NCBI RefSeq assembly: GCF_032362555.1
Contig: NC_083525.1
Span: 7,301,501 to 7,365,500, forward strand
Source: Amyelois transitella
Lineage: Eukaryota; Arthropoda; Insecta; Lepidoptera; Pyralidae
DNA length: 64,000 nt
Direction of reading: 5' to 3'
The notes beneath the pieces were generated by a model that made no database searches, was not told where the DNA came from, and worked only from the letters and a program-made list of their open reading frames with translations. A program made the translations under genes and the position numbers. Position 1 is the first letter of the stretch. Each line of letters opens with the position of its first letter. Shown in pieces: positions 1 to 12,544 of the stretch.

Positions 1-238
1 ATTTATTTTGGGCATCATTGAAGCCCTCAAGGATGAATTATATTTCCCCGCTTTTTTTCACAATTCCCATTATTTCTTCGCTCCTAAAATTTGCAGTGTG
101 ATGTTATATAGCCTAAAGCCTTCCTCGATAAATGGTCTATTCAACACTAAAATATTTTTTTAATTCGAACCAGTAGTTCCTGAGATTAGCACATTCAAAC
201 AAACAAACAAACTCTTCAGCTTTATAATATTAGCATAG
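1..238 (-). repeat. Short interspersed repeat family B, cut by the left edge
   Basis: Inverse orientation copy of the family also at 45970, 52082, 60889 and 63567. Landmarks are 'ataaagctgaagagttt' at one end, then 'ctaatctcaggaact' and 'gaggaaggctttaggctatat', ending in 'gacgaagtcgcgggcacagctagt'. The last phrase is seen at the ends of many lepidopteran LINE/SINE relics. Class not determined. Confidence 0.8.
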
Positions 239-267
239 ATAAATACATAGGAGAAAATAAATTATTT

Positions 268-352
268 ATTTTCTCGAGCTCCGAGTTGGTTTCTTGTTGA
301 TTTCCCGTCCTGAAGCCTTCAGAAAGAGGGAGATTAGAGGTCCCCTTCAATA
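268..352 (+). repeat. 85-bp repeat shared with 61606-61688
   Basis: Both copies read 'tcggtttcttgtcgaattcc'-like sequence followed by 'cttcaggaagagggagatt' and end 'ccccttcaataaa'. Similarity is about 85 percent by eye. Each lies beside a family B copy. Confidence 0.65.
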
Positions 353-452
353 AAAATAATATTATAAAATATTTTATTATAATATATATTCTATGTATGT
401 ATTGATATTTGTCACCACAAGATATAGTAATAAATTAGGGCTTTTCACTTAC

Positions 453-2246
453 ATCTTTTATCCGGTTGGCTGACTTCTGATACGCCGCTTCCAACTTTGG
501 ATAGCTGGGCGTCTTCCTGACTCTCGTCTCTTTGATGCCGAGCGATCTGCCGAATGGCGCGAATACATATCTGAAAAGTTATTGCACTGTATGTAGTACA
601 CATTTTATTTGGTTTAAAAAAAAATAACAATGTCTATATTAGCTAGCAGAAATCATAGTTAGTGCATTATTTTATACCAGGATGGAACTTATGAACCTGT
701 GCAAGGCTCTGCATTTCTTTAGGAAGATAGTAGTTACAAGTGAATTAGGTTATTTTAAAAAAAAACTTTTTGACGCCGTGTGCCACCAAATGCCGTGTAG
801 TTCCCGGCATTTATGAATGAGACCAGTCCATTTCTTTCCTATGGATGTCGTTAAAGTCAACTAAGGGAAGAGCTAAAAAAACTCGGGATTTTTTTTATAG
901 GCGATGAGCTAGCAACTTGTCACAAGTTGAATCTCTCCATCTTAAGCCATACAGCTGAAATGGCCTCTCATTTCAAGACTGTTGGCTCTGTCTACCCTGT
1001 AAAATGTTCTCTTTTTGACATCTTGTTGTATGTAAATAAACAAATAAAAAAACTGACCGTAGAGCCACTGAGGTAACCATGATTTTGGGTAGAAGTGTTT
1101 TTAAGTTTATACAGAGTTCTGTTCAAAGATTGAGTTGGATCAGTTTTCACTCAGGTCAGTTAAAGATCAGGATTAATAGGCAGGCTCAATTTCAGCATTT
1201 AAATTGTACAACAGGGACAATGAAAGAGTTTGACGCCTTCTAGTTGTACATTCAACAGTATATCAACCTTCCCAAATTTACTGCAAATTTGCAACTATTA
1301 CTGCATCACAGATAAAGTTACACTCAAGATAACTTTAGAATGCTGTTGACTGTACCTACTTGTCTCTCTTATCAAAGCGCATTCCAAAATTCGATTGAAT
1401 ACACAGCTTTGAGGGCTGTCTTCAAAGCTTTGCTATAAGGAGAAAGTCATATTTGTTCACTGTGGAGAATTGTTGAAGTTTTAATATTCAGTGGTTGATC
1501 TGAATTAAGACTACTAGTTGCATGAGACTATTCCCATTTTTTCAGGAAGTAATAGTTTCAAGAGTCTTAAAACCATCTACATATCACATCTTAAAAAATT
1601 AAGGGGTAGAAAGAGGCAGTAGTAAATAGACTTGGAGTCTATTTACAAGTTTAGTAAGTTTACAGACATACATTTGAAGACTATGACAATTATATCAATG
1701 TCGAGGCAGATGGAATAATTGAGAACTTTGTATTAGTTATTTTTGTGATAAAAGTGCAAAGTATATACTTAAAAGAAAATAGCTATTTTAAAGATTAATT
1801 AAAACAGTTATCAAAGAAAGTTTTATTACAAAACCAGAGTACCTAAGTACCTGTTTTATGTTCAATAACAATTATTAATTTTATGGTAAAATTTAAATTG
1901 CGAATTATAATTATCAACACATTAAACATGTACATATTGGGCATGATCGTTGGAGCACGACCGGCATGTATCGTATGATCCATTTATCATACCTGCTGAC
2001 CTGTTAGGTTATCAAGGGTACCCTGCTTTGTTTATCATAAATAACTTAACGTTAAGCAAATACTTACTTTTCCAACACATATCTGACCGTTATAAACACA
2101 AGTGCTAACGGTATTGGGTAAAAAACGTGATTGGAATCGGTGTACACTACTGCCTTTTCGGGGCTTGGCGCAATGTCATCCCATGTTGTGTTTGGCGGCA
2201 ACCAAACATTTTCGCTCCAAAACGTATCGAGCGCGGCCTTCAGCAT
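453..2246 (-). CDS. Ceramide synthase paralog, 5' part (exons 1-2)
   Basis: Exon 1 is 2068-2246 and exon 2 is 453-570; the gene continues past the left edge. Ceramide synthases are multipass ER enzymes that N-acylate sphingoid bases. The first exon encodes the family N-terminus (NVWLPPNTTWDDIAP, then a hydrophobic segment ending VRYVLEK). Exon 2 gives YVFAPFGRSLGI and LEAAYQKS, the region just before the homeobox-like domain. Donors are GTAAGT at both exons; the acceptor of exon 2 follows a TTTTCAG. The ATG at 2246 is chosen because an in-frame TAA lies 15 codons or fewer upstream with no earlier ATG. Exon 1 has the same length (179 nt) as exon 1 of the complete paralog at 12545-36321, so this is a tandem duplicate in the same orientation. 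The Lag1 motif and C-terminus cannot be seen, so activity cannot be judged. Recognition is confident; which paralog is ancestral is unknown. Confidence 0.88.
780..1012 (+). repeat. Family A interspersed repeat, diverged
   Basis: In intron 1 of the left ceramide synthase paralog. Family A is the commonest repeat here: about 230-260 bp, starting near GCCGTGTGGTTCCCGGCAC, with 'ccatggatgtcgtaaaaggc', 'ggcgatgggctagcaacctg' and 'gactgttggctctgtctacc', and ending 'gatatagacgtgaccatatg' followed by (TATG)n. The plus sign means this order on the plus strand. No coding capacity or tRNA head was recognised, so its class is open. Confidence 0.65.
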
Positions 2247-3354
2247 ATTTACATGCACTTTTTCAGCTAATTACAGATAAGTTACACTTATTGCCACTGT
2301 AACACAATAAATACGAGCGGAATCGTAAATTCGACTGCCGTACATGAATGAAACATATTTGACCACAGATATTTGACAGTACGGCTGGTGTCGCCATATA
2401 CTTTTGTTTAAAAATATTTAAAGTTTGAAAAGCAAAGTTGATGTTGTAAAAAGTTTACAATGTGTCGAAATGATGAGAAAAAGAATAACCACGGATCTAT
2501 AAACACTCGTTGTCTTTATAAATAGTTAGTTTTTCGTACCGGTAGGGCATGCTTAGACATATTATTTCTCAACAACAAATAAATCATAAATAATTAGAAG
2601 TTTTGTTCTCATTCAGTCTTTCAAACTTGACTGATTGTTGTAAAAAATAAGCAGTTATAATTTCTACAAATTCATAATTTTCCCTACTGTCTCTACATAC
2701 GATACAATAAGAAACAGATTAGTAAAGGCGTATGAAGTGGCAACATTAGCGAAGAACTTGTTAATTTAGGGTTCTTCGCTAAACAAAACGGTTCCGTGCC
2801 CCATAACTAAAGCTGTTATTGATTGTATTTCAATGTTTCCTCAAGACATTACATATAAATACACATTGAATCTGTAAACTTGATAAATAATAAAAGAAGA
2901 ATTTAACTGACGTATTTAAAAATAAAAATTGACTTGAGTGGTTAATGTAAACAATTCTACGTAAGTTTAAAACAGAACCACGAACCACGGCTTACTAAAA
3001 ATAGTTACTGAAGGGCTTTAACACTTGAGATTATAAAACCCGCTTCATTAAACATTACGTGCATGACTCACAGAATGGAATTTACTACTAACAACTTTAA
3101 GGAAAACCAGATTACAAAAAACAGTGTTACAATAAAATCATTTCCTTTACCGGGGGGGATTTAGAAAAAATATTAAACCTGAACATGAAAGGATACTACA
3201 GGCTACATTTAAAATCTATGGATCCAGCGGTTTAGGCTGTTGATAACTAAGTCAGTCAATCAGTGTCCACTTTTAGGATATAATTACCACCTCACCTCAC
3301 GGTACAGTCACGATCATTAAAAGGAAATATTTTTCGAAGTAAAATATTGGATAT

Positions 3355-3600
3355 ATAAATTAACTGGCATTAACCCGCAGCTTCGTCCACGCGAATTTAG
3401 CGCCACCTACAAAATAATAAAGATTTTTCGCAAAATACCACGGGAACTACCTATATTTTTTACCGAGATTAAGAGTAAGTATATCCTATTCCAGACTCTT
3501 AATGTGCAAAATTTCAAGCAGATTGATTCAATAGATAACGCGTGAAAAGAAAGCAAACAAACAAACAAACTTTTGCATTTACAATATTAGTCGGGATACT
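3355..3600 (+). repeat. LINE-tail-like relic
   Basis: Contains 'cccgcagcttcgtccacgcg', 'taccacgggaactacc', 'gtgcaaaatttcaagcagat' and ends 'acaatattagt', the pattern of degraded non-LTR 3' ends in moths. A related inverse relic is at 55590-55990. Confidence 0.5.
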
Positions 3601-3927
3601 AAGTACTTAGTAGGCAGATATGATATTAACAATAATTCTTGCAACTCTGATGTCTAGTAGCAAATATGATAAGTTGGTACTCATCCGAATTTGCAATAAA
3701 TACACGAGTAAATCCGCGGGCGGAATCTTGTGTGTGATAATAGGTAAATTTACATTGAGTCTAAATTTATTTACTTTTGAGTGCTTACCTCATAAACAGG
3801 CCGCCGTGACCTCAACGACGCCCAAATCACATTTAAATGGCACCTCCTACTAACAATCTGGAAACAATAGCGCAGATATATTAATAGTACGATTATTTTT
3901 CACATAAACTTAATATAATACATACAT

Positions 3928-4137
3928 ATGGTCACGTCTATATCCCTGGCGGGGTAGACAGAGCCAGCAGTCTTGCAAAGACTGAATGGCCACGTTCAGC
4001 TATTTAGCTTAATGATAGAATTGGGATTCAAACAGTGACAGTTTATAAGCCTATCCCTTAGTCGCCTTTTACGACATCCATGGGAAAGAGATGCAGTGGT
4101 CCTATTCTTTTTTGTATTGGTGCCGGGAACCACACGA
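3928..4137 (-). repeat. Family A repeat
   Basis: Nearly complete copy, immediately followed by a partial copy in the opposite orientation (4140-4275), forming an inverted pair with almost no spacer. Confidence 0.8.
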
Positions 4138-4379
4138 CACACACACCTGTCACTACCTATTTGAATCTCAATTCTATCACTAAGCCAAACAGCTGAGCGT
4201 GACCTATCAGTCTTTTCAAGACTGGTGGCTCTGTCTACCCCGCTGGGGATATAGACGTGATCATATGTATGTAGGTACGATTATTTTTCACATAAACTTA
4301 ATATAGTATGTGTCGGTTATTCTTATGACTACAAAATTGGTAGGTACGTAAGCTTGTACACAAATATTAAAAATAACAG

Positions 4380-4562
4380 AATCACTCCATCTCGTTGCCA
4401 TGGATGTCGTAAAACGCGGCTAAGGGATAGGCCTACAAACTTGGGATTCTTCATTTAGGCGATGGGCTAGTAACCTGTCACTATTTGAATCACAATTCTA
4501 TCATTATGCCAACAATCATGGCCTTTCAGTTTATGACGTGACTATATGTATGTATGTATGTA
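4380..4562 (+). repeat. Family A repeat, ends in (TATG)n
   Basis: Copy with an internal deletion before the 'ttatgacgtgac' end; the microsatellite tail has five TATG-like units. Confidence 0.7.
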
Positions 4563-7500
4563 TAGTAATTGGATATTTATGAATCATACATACTGTGTCC
4601 GTTACAGGAAATTTGATGAGTGTAATCGGCGTTCTGAAGCATATAGATATTTTTAGAAATTACGTACAACTGAGAGCAGATATTTATATATCTGACTCGA
4701 TATAGGAACCCCTCTCCTTACAAGTTAGCACCAAAAAGATCAAGTTTATATGTAACAGACTGTACTAGTCTGTCCTTTAATTATAAGAAAGTCATTGGTA
4801 AAGTCTAATTTGACTTATTTAATTTTAATTTATAAGTTTGACCAAAATGATAATATTTGACTTGAGTGTGATATCCTACGCCTCAGTTTGGTACAGTATG
4901 TTTGACATTTATATTTACTGACCACCCGTGTGTATACACACATATTTTAAAGGAATAAAGGATTTGAAAATTTTAGTTTTGGTTTTCCATATTCTTATAA
5001 GATTCCATGATACTGGTAAGATGAACGGAACCTACACTTGCATCCGAGGACACATTTTTTATATTATATATATAATTATTAATCATTTAATAACAAAAAT
5101 GTGTTTGTGTTTCCTCTTTCTAACTTTATCTCGTAAATGTAGTCAATGTTAGGTACAAGGAAAATTAAACAGTTTAATAATTGTACGTATTTTTAATATT
5201 TTATCATTTCTTCCGCATACAAAAGAATATTCGCAAATTAGCGCTCACATACACAATATATCGCATTCACGCATCACTGTACACAACATACAATATAACT
5301 ATGATATAGTAACGTATAAGGCCGATTGATATATAACATTCTGGCCTAAGGGTGCGTTTCACTTACCGTGAGATGTTACATCTAAGTGAACAAAAATAAC
5401 ATAATATTAAGCTACAAAATTAAATGCAATATCAGAAATAACAGAAAACGCATCCTTAGGGACGTTCACTTCTTTGTGAGGATCTTGTGCATACCATGTT
5501 ATTAAATAAAATATTGATAAGTTATTCCAGTACAAAAATATTAATTAATTTTAATTTAATCGACGTGCAATGTTACATATATATTTTTAACAGGAGATCA
5601 ATTAAATTGTTATAATAGGAATTAATGATCATAAGTAGTATCATAATCTCGTCAAAAGGTAAAAATATTAGGAAAGGAGTTTATGTTTATGTATTCATTA
5701 TTAAATAATCGACTGGCAGAAAATACCGTAAGGCATTAAGTCCACCTGTTGCACATTTCATATGCATTAAGTTTAAATAAATAAATTGTAGCAGTGCTTC
5801 TTTTTTGTACAATAACATATAGTATGGTCATATACATCTTTAGGGGTTGCATAAAATCTGAACAATAAAAAAACCAAAGTAAAAAGTCGACAAATATCTA
5901 AAAATATTCTAACACTATAAAAATTTAATCTTCCATAAACAAATGGAAAGTTTCTCTCATTTAGACCTTGTCTACGCATACAAAAAGTGAAGAAATCTGC
6001 TACTATAAATCTCTCTTTAAGTAGCTGATAAAACGTAGAATAATAACAAGTAGAATATAAATACCGCGCGTAAAAATAATGTAAAAAAAACGCGAATATC
6101 GAGAATTCAAGGCGCCACTCAACTCAGCTCTGACTAACACAACGAAAATAATAATAATTTTATAAAACCAAAATTCTTTCATGTTATTATCCTATGATAA
6201 ATCAAAACTGGATCCCCTTTTTAACATACTATTAGTGAAATGCACATTAACAGGAACAAATCAGTAAGTAGATTTGTGACACCTTTAGATCGATTCTTAA
6301 AAATAAATTTTAGTTTATGTATTTCACAACAATAAAATTAGTTTTTACCCAAATTAGAATTGAACAACTATTCAGTATTATAACAATGAACTTGACGAAA
6401 ATGCATTAGACAAAAAGATTAACCTTGCATAATGTGATGAGGTCGTATTAAAATTGTGATTCTTAGGGTTTTTTACCAACGCATAGTATGTAAAAGGCCC
6501 ATTTAAATTTGTCAAAACCCGGTCCAGGCAGTTAAAACTATTTTTTTGTGCTTAAAAGAACGACATTTTTATTTACAGCAATCCATAAACTATTAAAGTA
6601 TTAATAACACAAATAAATTGAAAACATTATATTCCATAACCAATGCACAATAACAAGTTATTTAATAAGATAACAAGGCAACTTAGTCAATTCCGGATTC
6701 ATTATAAATATTAATAATATGATAGTTTTAACCAATGGCTAACATTAATACAACAATATAAAAACAAATTAAACTAAAAACTTTAAAACATTATTCTTAT
6801 CGTATGATTCACACCGTAAGGATAAGCTTGTGGGAATTCTGTGATATATTTATAAGTAGTCCAGGTTTTCCCAAATAAATATTCAGGTCAAACCCAATGA
6901 TTCATCTATCTTGCTTACCACCATGCAAATTGAGGTTAAACGCACTTAAATTTTAACAAAAAAAAGAAACTTTCAAGATTTTGAAAACCGTAATCAAACC
7001 CCCCAAGTATTTTCCCTTGTATTGAAATAAATGAAATTATACGTACAGCCTCTACGATTTAAGTTGCTTATTTTCACGAGCACTTTTATGTAAATAACGT
7101 TATAAGATATCATTTTAACGGTACTTATTCATAAAACTCTAAAGATAGATCAATGTTTTTTAAAAAATGTCTGTATGTATACGGTTATGGGCGTGGCAAA
7201 AGGATTTTTTCATCCATATTTGATTTTTTTAATATAATAAATGACACACACGTCTTTCAAAAATGAATTAAAAATTGGAATAAAGGGTTTTATTATTCAT
7301 TAAATTACGTTAATATGAATACCAAGAAAGGCACAAAATCTAAACGTGGAGAGAATTCTACATCGAATCCTTCAGACTACTTGTAAATTTGAACTGACTG
7401 ACCTATAAGACAAAAAAAACAAAAAATAACATGAGGTGTTTATTAACTATACTTATATAAATAATATTGAAGTGACACTTTAAGTCTAGACATAGACTTA

Positions 7501-9055
7501 ATAATGGCATTTAAGGACAAGTGCAATTTTGATAGAGCGTCGCAAAATTTAAATTTAATCTACAATGCTAGCCTTTATTTCAAGAAACAAAAAAAAAATA
7601 ACAATTTTAATCTTAATTTTGATATTTAATTCATAATGATGTACACATTATGAGTCTATTATAGTATTAGCTTATTACCTAATTTCCAGGCCTCATTGAC
7701 ACAGCCCTGATAGCATTAATAAGAAAAAAAAATAAAAGCCATTAATTAAATAATATATATAACGGCAGTTTCACTAAAATTACGCACCTTTGGATTTAAA
7801 AGGAAATAAGTATTTTTTAAATAGATTTAATTTTAATCAATAAGGAACCTAAGTACATAATTAAATTAAATGCAATTGTTAATAAATAAACAATGAAAAT
7901 ATAAGACCTTGTTTCCACTGTATTACATACTTGATTGTTTTATAATATGATAATTTAAGTAATTTTAAACGATAATTACAAATTCTAGTTGACTAAAATA
8001 AAATTAAGAAATTTGACATATTTTGTATGTAGCTTTGTGTAATATCAATTTAAACTTGTATCTTGGTCATTTTACTGAAAACAAGTCTAATAATTTTCAT
8101 ATATTTCAAAGTAATGATGTACTGTTTTTTGTACATCCCCTTAAACCAATAAAATATTCTTTATCTATAGGCAAAAAATAAATGTAAGTCATATTTATTT
8201 TTAGCATATATTAAAAAATAGTATCCATTATGTAGGTTATCTTACATAATAATTATCCTAATAAAAGCATCTTTGGGTGTATTCGATAATTTTGCGTATA
8301 ATAACAATTATCGTATAATATACTATGTGCAACATAATAATATAATATACTGTATATGAATGATATGGTACTTTGTATATTGTTCTAAGTTACCAATAGG
8401 TACTTATAATAAATTATACCAATTACTTTCTTTTAGCAACTAGAAAGTCAATCAGCTATCTATTATAGTAGCATATAATATTTATTTGTGATTTAAATTT
8501 AATCTAACTACATTCACACAAGGCAGTTTATAAGTGTACTAGAATATATCGCAATAAAAGCTATTATTGCCAACAAATATATTAAATTCTGGACAAATAT
8601 TTCTTACCTGTTTAATAATAAAATATAAAATACAGAATTAAAATACCGATCGATATATTTGGTAACCGCTACTTTCATGTAATATTCAGTTGACTGTACT
8701 CTTGGTACCAGTCAAGTTAGTACATACTTGGTCAAGACTGATACAGTAGTAACGACGTGAACCGGTGGTACTTAACACCAGGTAAGTACCAGTATGATAG
8801 AAAATAAGGATTTAAACCGCAATCTTTAGATTATTTTGAAAACAAAGGAATATATCGCACTCCTACTGTTTCTTATTAATGTTTGACTCTTCAAGCTGTA
8901 ATAGTTCTGGAAAATGACACCAAACTAAATTAGGTACTATGTATTGTAAATTCTTATATATTACACAAAATCATAGCAAATCATAACTAGTTACGAAAGA
9001 GATTCAAGCATTTTAGTCGTTTTAATGAGTTCAAAATCATCAGTGTTCAAGATGA

Positions 9056-9278
9056 CGGCCTCTGTAGCAGCGGTAGTGCGCTTGTCTGTGAAACCAGAGG
9101 TCTCAGGTTCAAATCCAGGCCAGGGCATGATGAGAAACCAACTTTTTCTAAGTCTTGGATGTTTATTTATGTAAGTAAGTATTTATTATAAAATATAGTA
9201 TCGTTGAGTTAGTATCTCGTAACACAAGTTTCACACATACTTCGAGGCTAACTCAATCTGTGTAATTTGTCCCGTTTA
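9056..9278 (+). mobile_element. tRNA-derived SINE
   Basis: The head resembles a tRNA: A box 'tagcagcggtagtg' and B box GGTTCAAATCC about 45 nt later. The tail contains 'ttataaaatatagtatcgtt' and 'actcaatctgtgtaatttgt'. Copies with better-kept heads are at 16772-17013, 24776-24996 and 53957-54187. Only the Pol III promoter-type head identifies it; no intact tRNA fold is claimed. Confidence 0.75.
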
Positions 9279-12200
9279 TATTTAAAATAAAAAATATTTA
9301 GCTGTTACCTTTGAATATTTTAATATGGGTCAGTCAGTTAAGATATGAGACTAATAGACGACTAACAGTCTTAAATGATTCCAGTTTTCCTTAAAAGACT
9401 GCCTCTTTCATCACTAGTTACGTATTAAGAATGTCATGACACCTTCACTTTCTAAATTTGATGTCATTATCTTACACGCAATTAATTTTGACACCTAAAA
9501 CTTTTAGATCGTGACATTAAGGCATTGCAATTGGAAGCTTATTAATTGTATCATCAAAGAATTACATTTAGTCACAATTATGATTTAACTAGTCAAATGA
9601 TACTAAATCGTATTAAGATTTAATCAATTATTAAATTAGATATTAAATCTATTAAGTCAAATTAAATTAATTCTATTAAGATTTCCTAAAACGATTTGAA
9701 ATATATAGGCTAAGCCTGTAAATTTTGGAATTACTTTTGGTATGGAATGATCTTAAGATTTTTTTTAATTACGTATATTTTGTGAAGGAATTACCTGATT
9801 AAAGCAATGGTATTGGATATGGCAAAAAGTCAAAAAAGGTGATACATTATTTATTTAAACAAAAAATTATATCACTTCAATACTCCAATTAAAAATTGGT
9901 ATGCTTTTTCATAAAGTTCACCATACAACTAACAGTGAGAAGCACCAAAATCTGGCCCCGAAAACTCAGCAATAATTAAAAAAATAATAACAATTCTCGA
10001 TATAATCTCTTCTTTTTAACGAAAATACTGAATGTTTTACTTTATTTAAAAGTACTTTCAGTTAATTTAAAAGACATTCACATATAATTTTTTTTCTATT
10101 TTTATTCTTGATTTTTTTAAGAAGAACATTAAAAAGCGATAATGAATTTTGACCACTAGATCAATAAATAAACAAACTCTATATTGCAACAAGACAAAAG
10201 ACATCTGAACAATGCATGAGGCACAGACAATAGCAAAGAAACATAACCTTCTCATCATACAAAACTTGACCAGAGGTTTTCATTTTAACTGTTGTCTAAA
10301 GTTAACAAAATTAAGCCTCCAGAAAAAAAATTATTACCATTTCGAATATCGAAAACTTGTTTATTAATTCTTTACGCTTTATCTTTTAAACCAATATTCT
10401 TGACACTGCAGGCACATTATTAGTAAGATAATAAGAAGAACATAAATATTCATTAAGGTTGAAGCCTAAACAAATGCACTGTTCCCGTGGGATATGCGAT
10501 GTAGGCTTACGAGGCCGCAGGCAAAAACTTGTCCAATATGTATATGTAGGATATGTTTTTAAATAATTTAACTTTAAAATTTATAATTTTTATTTTAGTT
10601 ATTTAATTTTATTTATTATAGACGAAGATAGGAAAAGTTAAATTATTTATTAATCTACGATAAGTATTAAAGGTCACAGTAGCATTCCACAACCAAAATA
10701 AAAATTGGTAATACCGTAGTGTACAAAAGTAAAAATAGTGATAATATTTGAAAATTGGTATAACATAAAATTTACTTAAAAGGAGATTTTAAAGCTCCTT
10801 AGAATAAAAAAGCTGTGAATGTAATTCGAACCTTATAAATCAATTATTATTAATGTTAGTCAAATAAGATATCTTTAGAAAGATAATAAATATCACTTAT
10901 AACCTTCCAAAGAATTTCTTTTTGTGACAAATACCTAAACACATAAGTAATAAGTATTAAATATACTCAAAACATAACCCCGGACTCCAAAGCATGGGTA
11001 AGGAAGTGACCGGGAAGATGTTTAAATGAAAAATCAATAAAATGAAAATATGATTAGCATTAAAGTCTTTAGTATTCTAGCCTTACCCGATGGAATCCAA
11101 TTCACCTTCAGTCCACCTTTGTAACTAATATTTGATAATCAGTTACCAATATGGAATTTCTTGCTTGACAACTTGACAGTTACGAGAAGTGAATCACCAA
11201 TTATACTTCACTTCACAAAACTTCACGAAATCACTTCTCGTCACAATTTGGTGGTGAACATGTAACACAAATTTGTGATATCATTGTAACATTTCACTCA
11301 ATTTTCACAACACAATGTGTTCTCTGCCTCGATGTGGTTTCAATAAGGTGGTGGGAATATGATGTGATGATGTGTGATGCATTTACAATAATTTCAGTGG
11401 TTTCCAGCAGGAAATAACTTTAAATTCATACAAAAGTTTGTACAAGATGGTCCTTCGAGCCGGATACGTCGAAAGAAAAGTTATCTGCACGTTGCCTTTG
11501 TTTGATTACAATGGTTTCCAGAAAGAAACAACTATTAATTTTCACTCCAATTCAACAATTTAACATGGTCCTTCAAGGCGGATACGAAGAACGGATTTTT
11601 AGCGCTCATTTTATTGTCTCATTAAGAAACAATCTCATGAAAATTTTGACGTCTTTCTGATTAGCGTTATTAGAATCTGTGGCTCATTTTTCAATAATAT
11701 TGCACTCCTCTTAATCGTGCGATGCTAGCCTCTTTTATATCAACTTGTTATAATATATATTTATTATTACTTACTCGTTAATTTTTACACAAATTTTGTT
11801 TGCTCTGCGGCGCTTTTTTATTGCAAAATATACTTATTCATTCATATTTGTCATTGTTTGCAATATAAGGTAGATATGAATTAGCAATTTTCTTTCAGAA
11901 AGCTCCTCTCTAATTATAGATATAAAATTTTACTTAGATTTTGCATCGAAGTTTAAACTTTTGTGGTTTCTCCGTTAAGGTACATTTTTTAAATTAAGTA
12001 CGATCTTATTACTAAGCGTTAAGGCTTAATTTTCTTTGAAAAGGCATTTCATCAAGTGTTCTAACTTTCAGAGCACCCGCTTTGTCACGGCAGTGATAAA
12101 TATAGGCTATCCTTGTCAGGCGCAGTAAAGCTGTAGTTGTGCGAGCGAGATGGAATCCGGATCCTATGTTTCCCTGAAAATTATAAATTGTTTTTCGTAT

Positions 12201-12279
12201 TTGTTTCAAATTTTTTATAAGTAAATTAAAATTAATGAAATTAATTTTGTGTACTCGAAAGTAAAGATAAAATATTGTG

Positions 12280-12520
12280 TTTTTTATTGACATGAATATT
12301 TTCAAAGACAACTGGACCGATTTGACGATAATTAGTACAGAAATAGACAAAATAGATAAAGCTCTCACGGGATCGAATCCGCAAGAATTTTTGTTTGTAA
12401 AGAGTAAACTCAAAAACTAATGGGCATATTTTGACGAAATTGGACACAGAAATAGAACGGGCTTTGAAAAGTAACTTTTTTTTTTCGAAAATACCCATAT
12501 AGCTAGGCCCCGCGGGAAAA
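12280..12520 (-). repeat. LINE-tail-like relic
   Basis: Phrases such as 'ctaatgggcatattttgacgaaattgg' (split) and 'gccccgcggg' match the style of the relic at 19925-20065. Short frames through it are not credible genes. It may lie in the 3' UTR of the ceramide synthase gene. Confidence 0.4.
12283..12288 (-). terminator. Ceramide synthase polyadenylation signal candidate
   Basis: AATAAA on the minus strand about 260 bp after the stop codon at 12545. The AT-rich DNA further left contains many others, so the true 3' end is uncertain. Confidence 0.3.
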
Positions 12521-12544
12521 GTTAAGTAAGTAATAATATTAGTC

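Larger units (their letters stand above)
2247..12544. other. Intergenic region between the two ceramide synthase genes
   Basis: A 10.3-kb AT-rich stretch without a recognisable gene. 2700-5150 carries family A copies and LINE-tail relics (3350-3600). 5150-9050 and 9280-12250 show no repeat that recurs in the window and no credible frame; part may be long 3' UTR of the complete ceramide synthase gene. A SINE lies at 9056-9278 and a LINE-like relic at 12280-12520. Confidence 0.6.

Noticed and set aside
12012-12498. 133- and 85-codon minus-strand frames
   Set aside because: Low-complexity AT-rich translation over a retroelement relic; no domain and no splice support.
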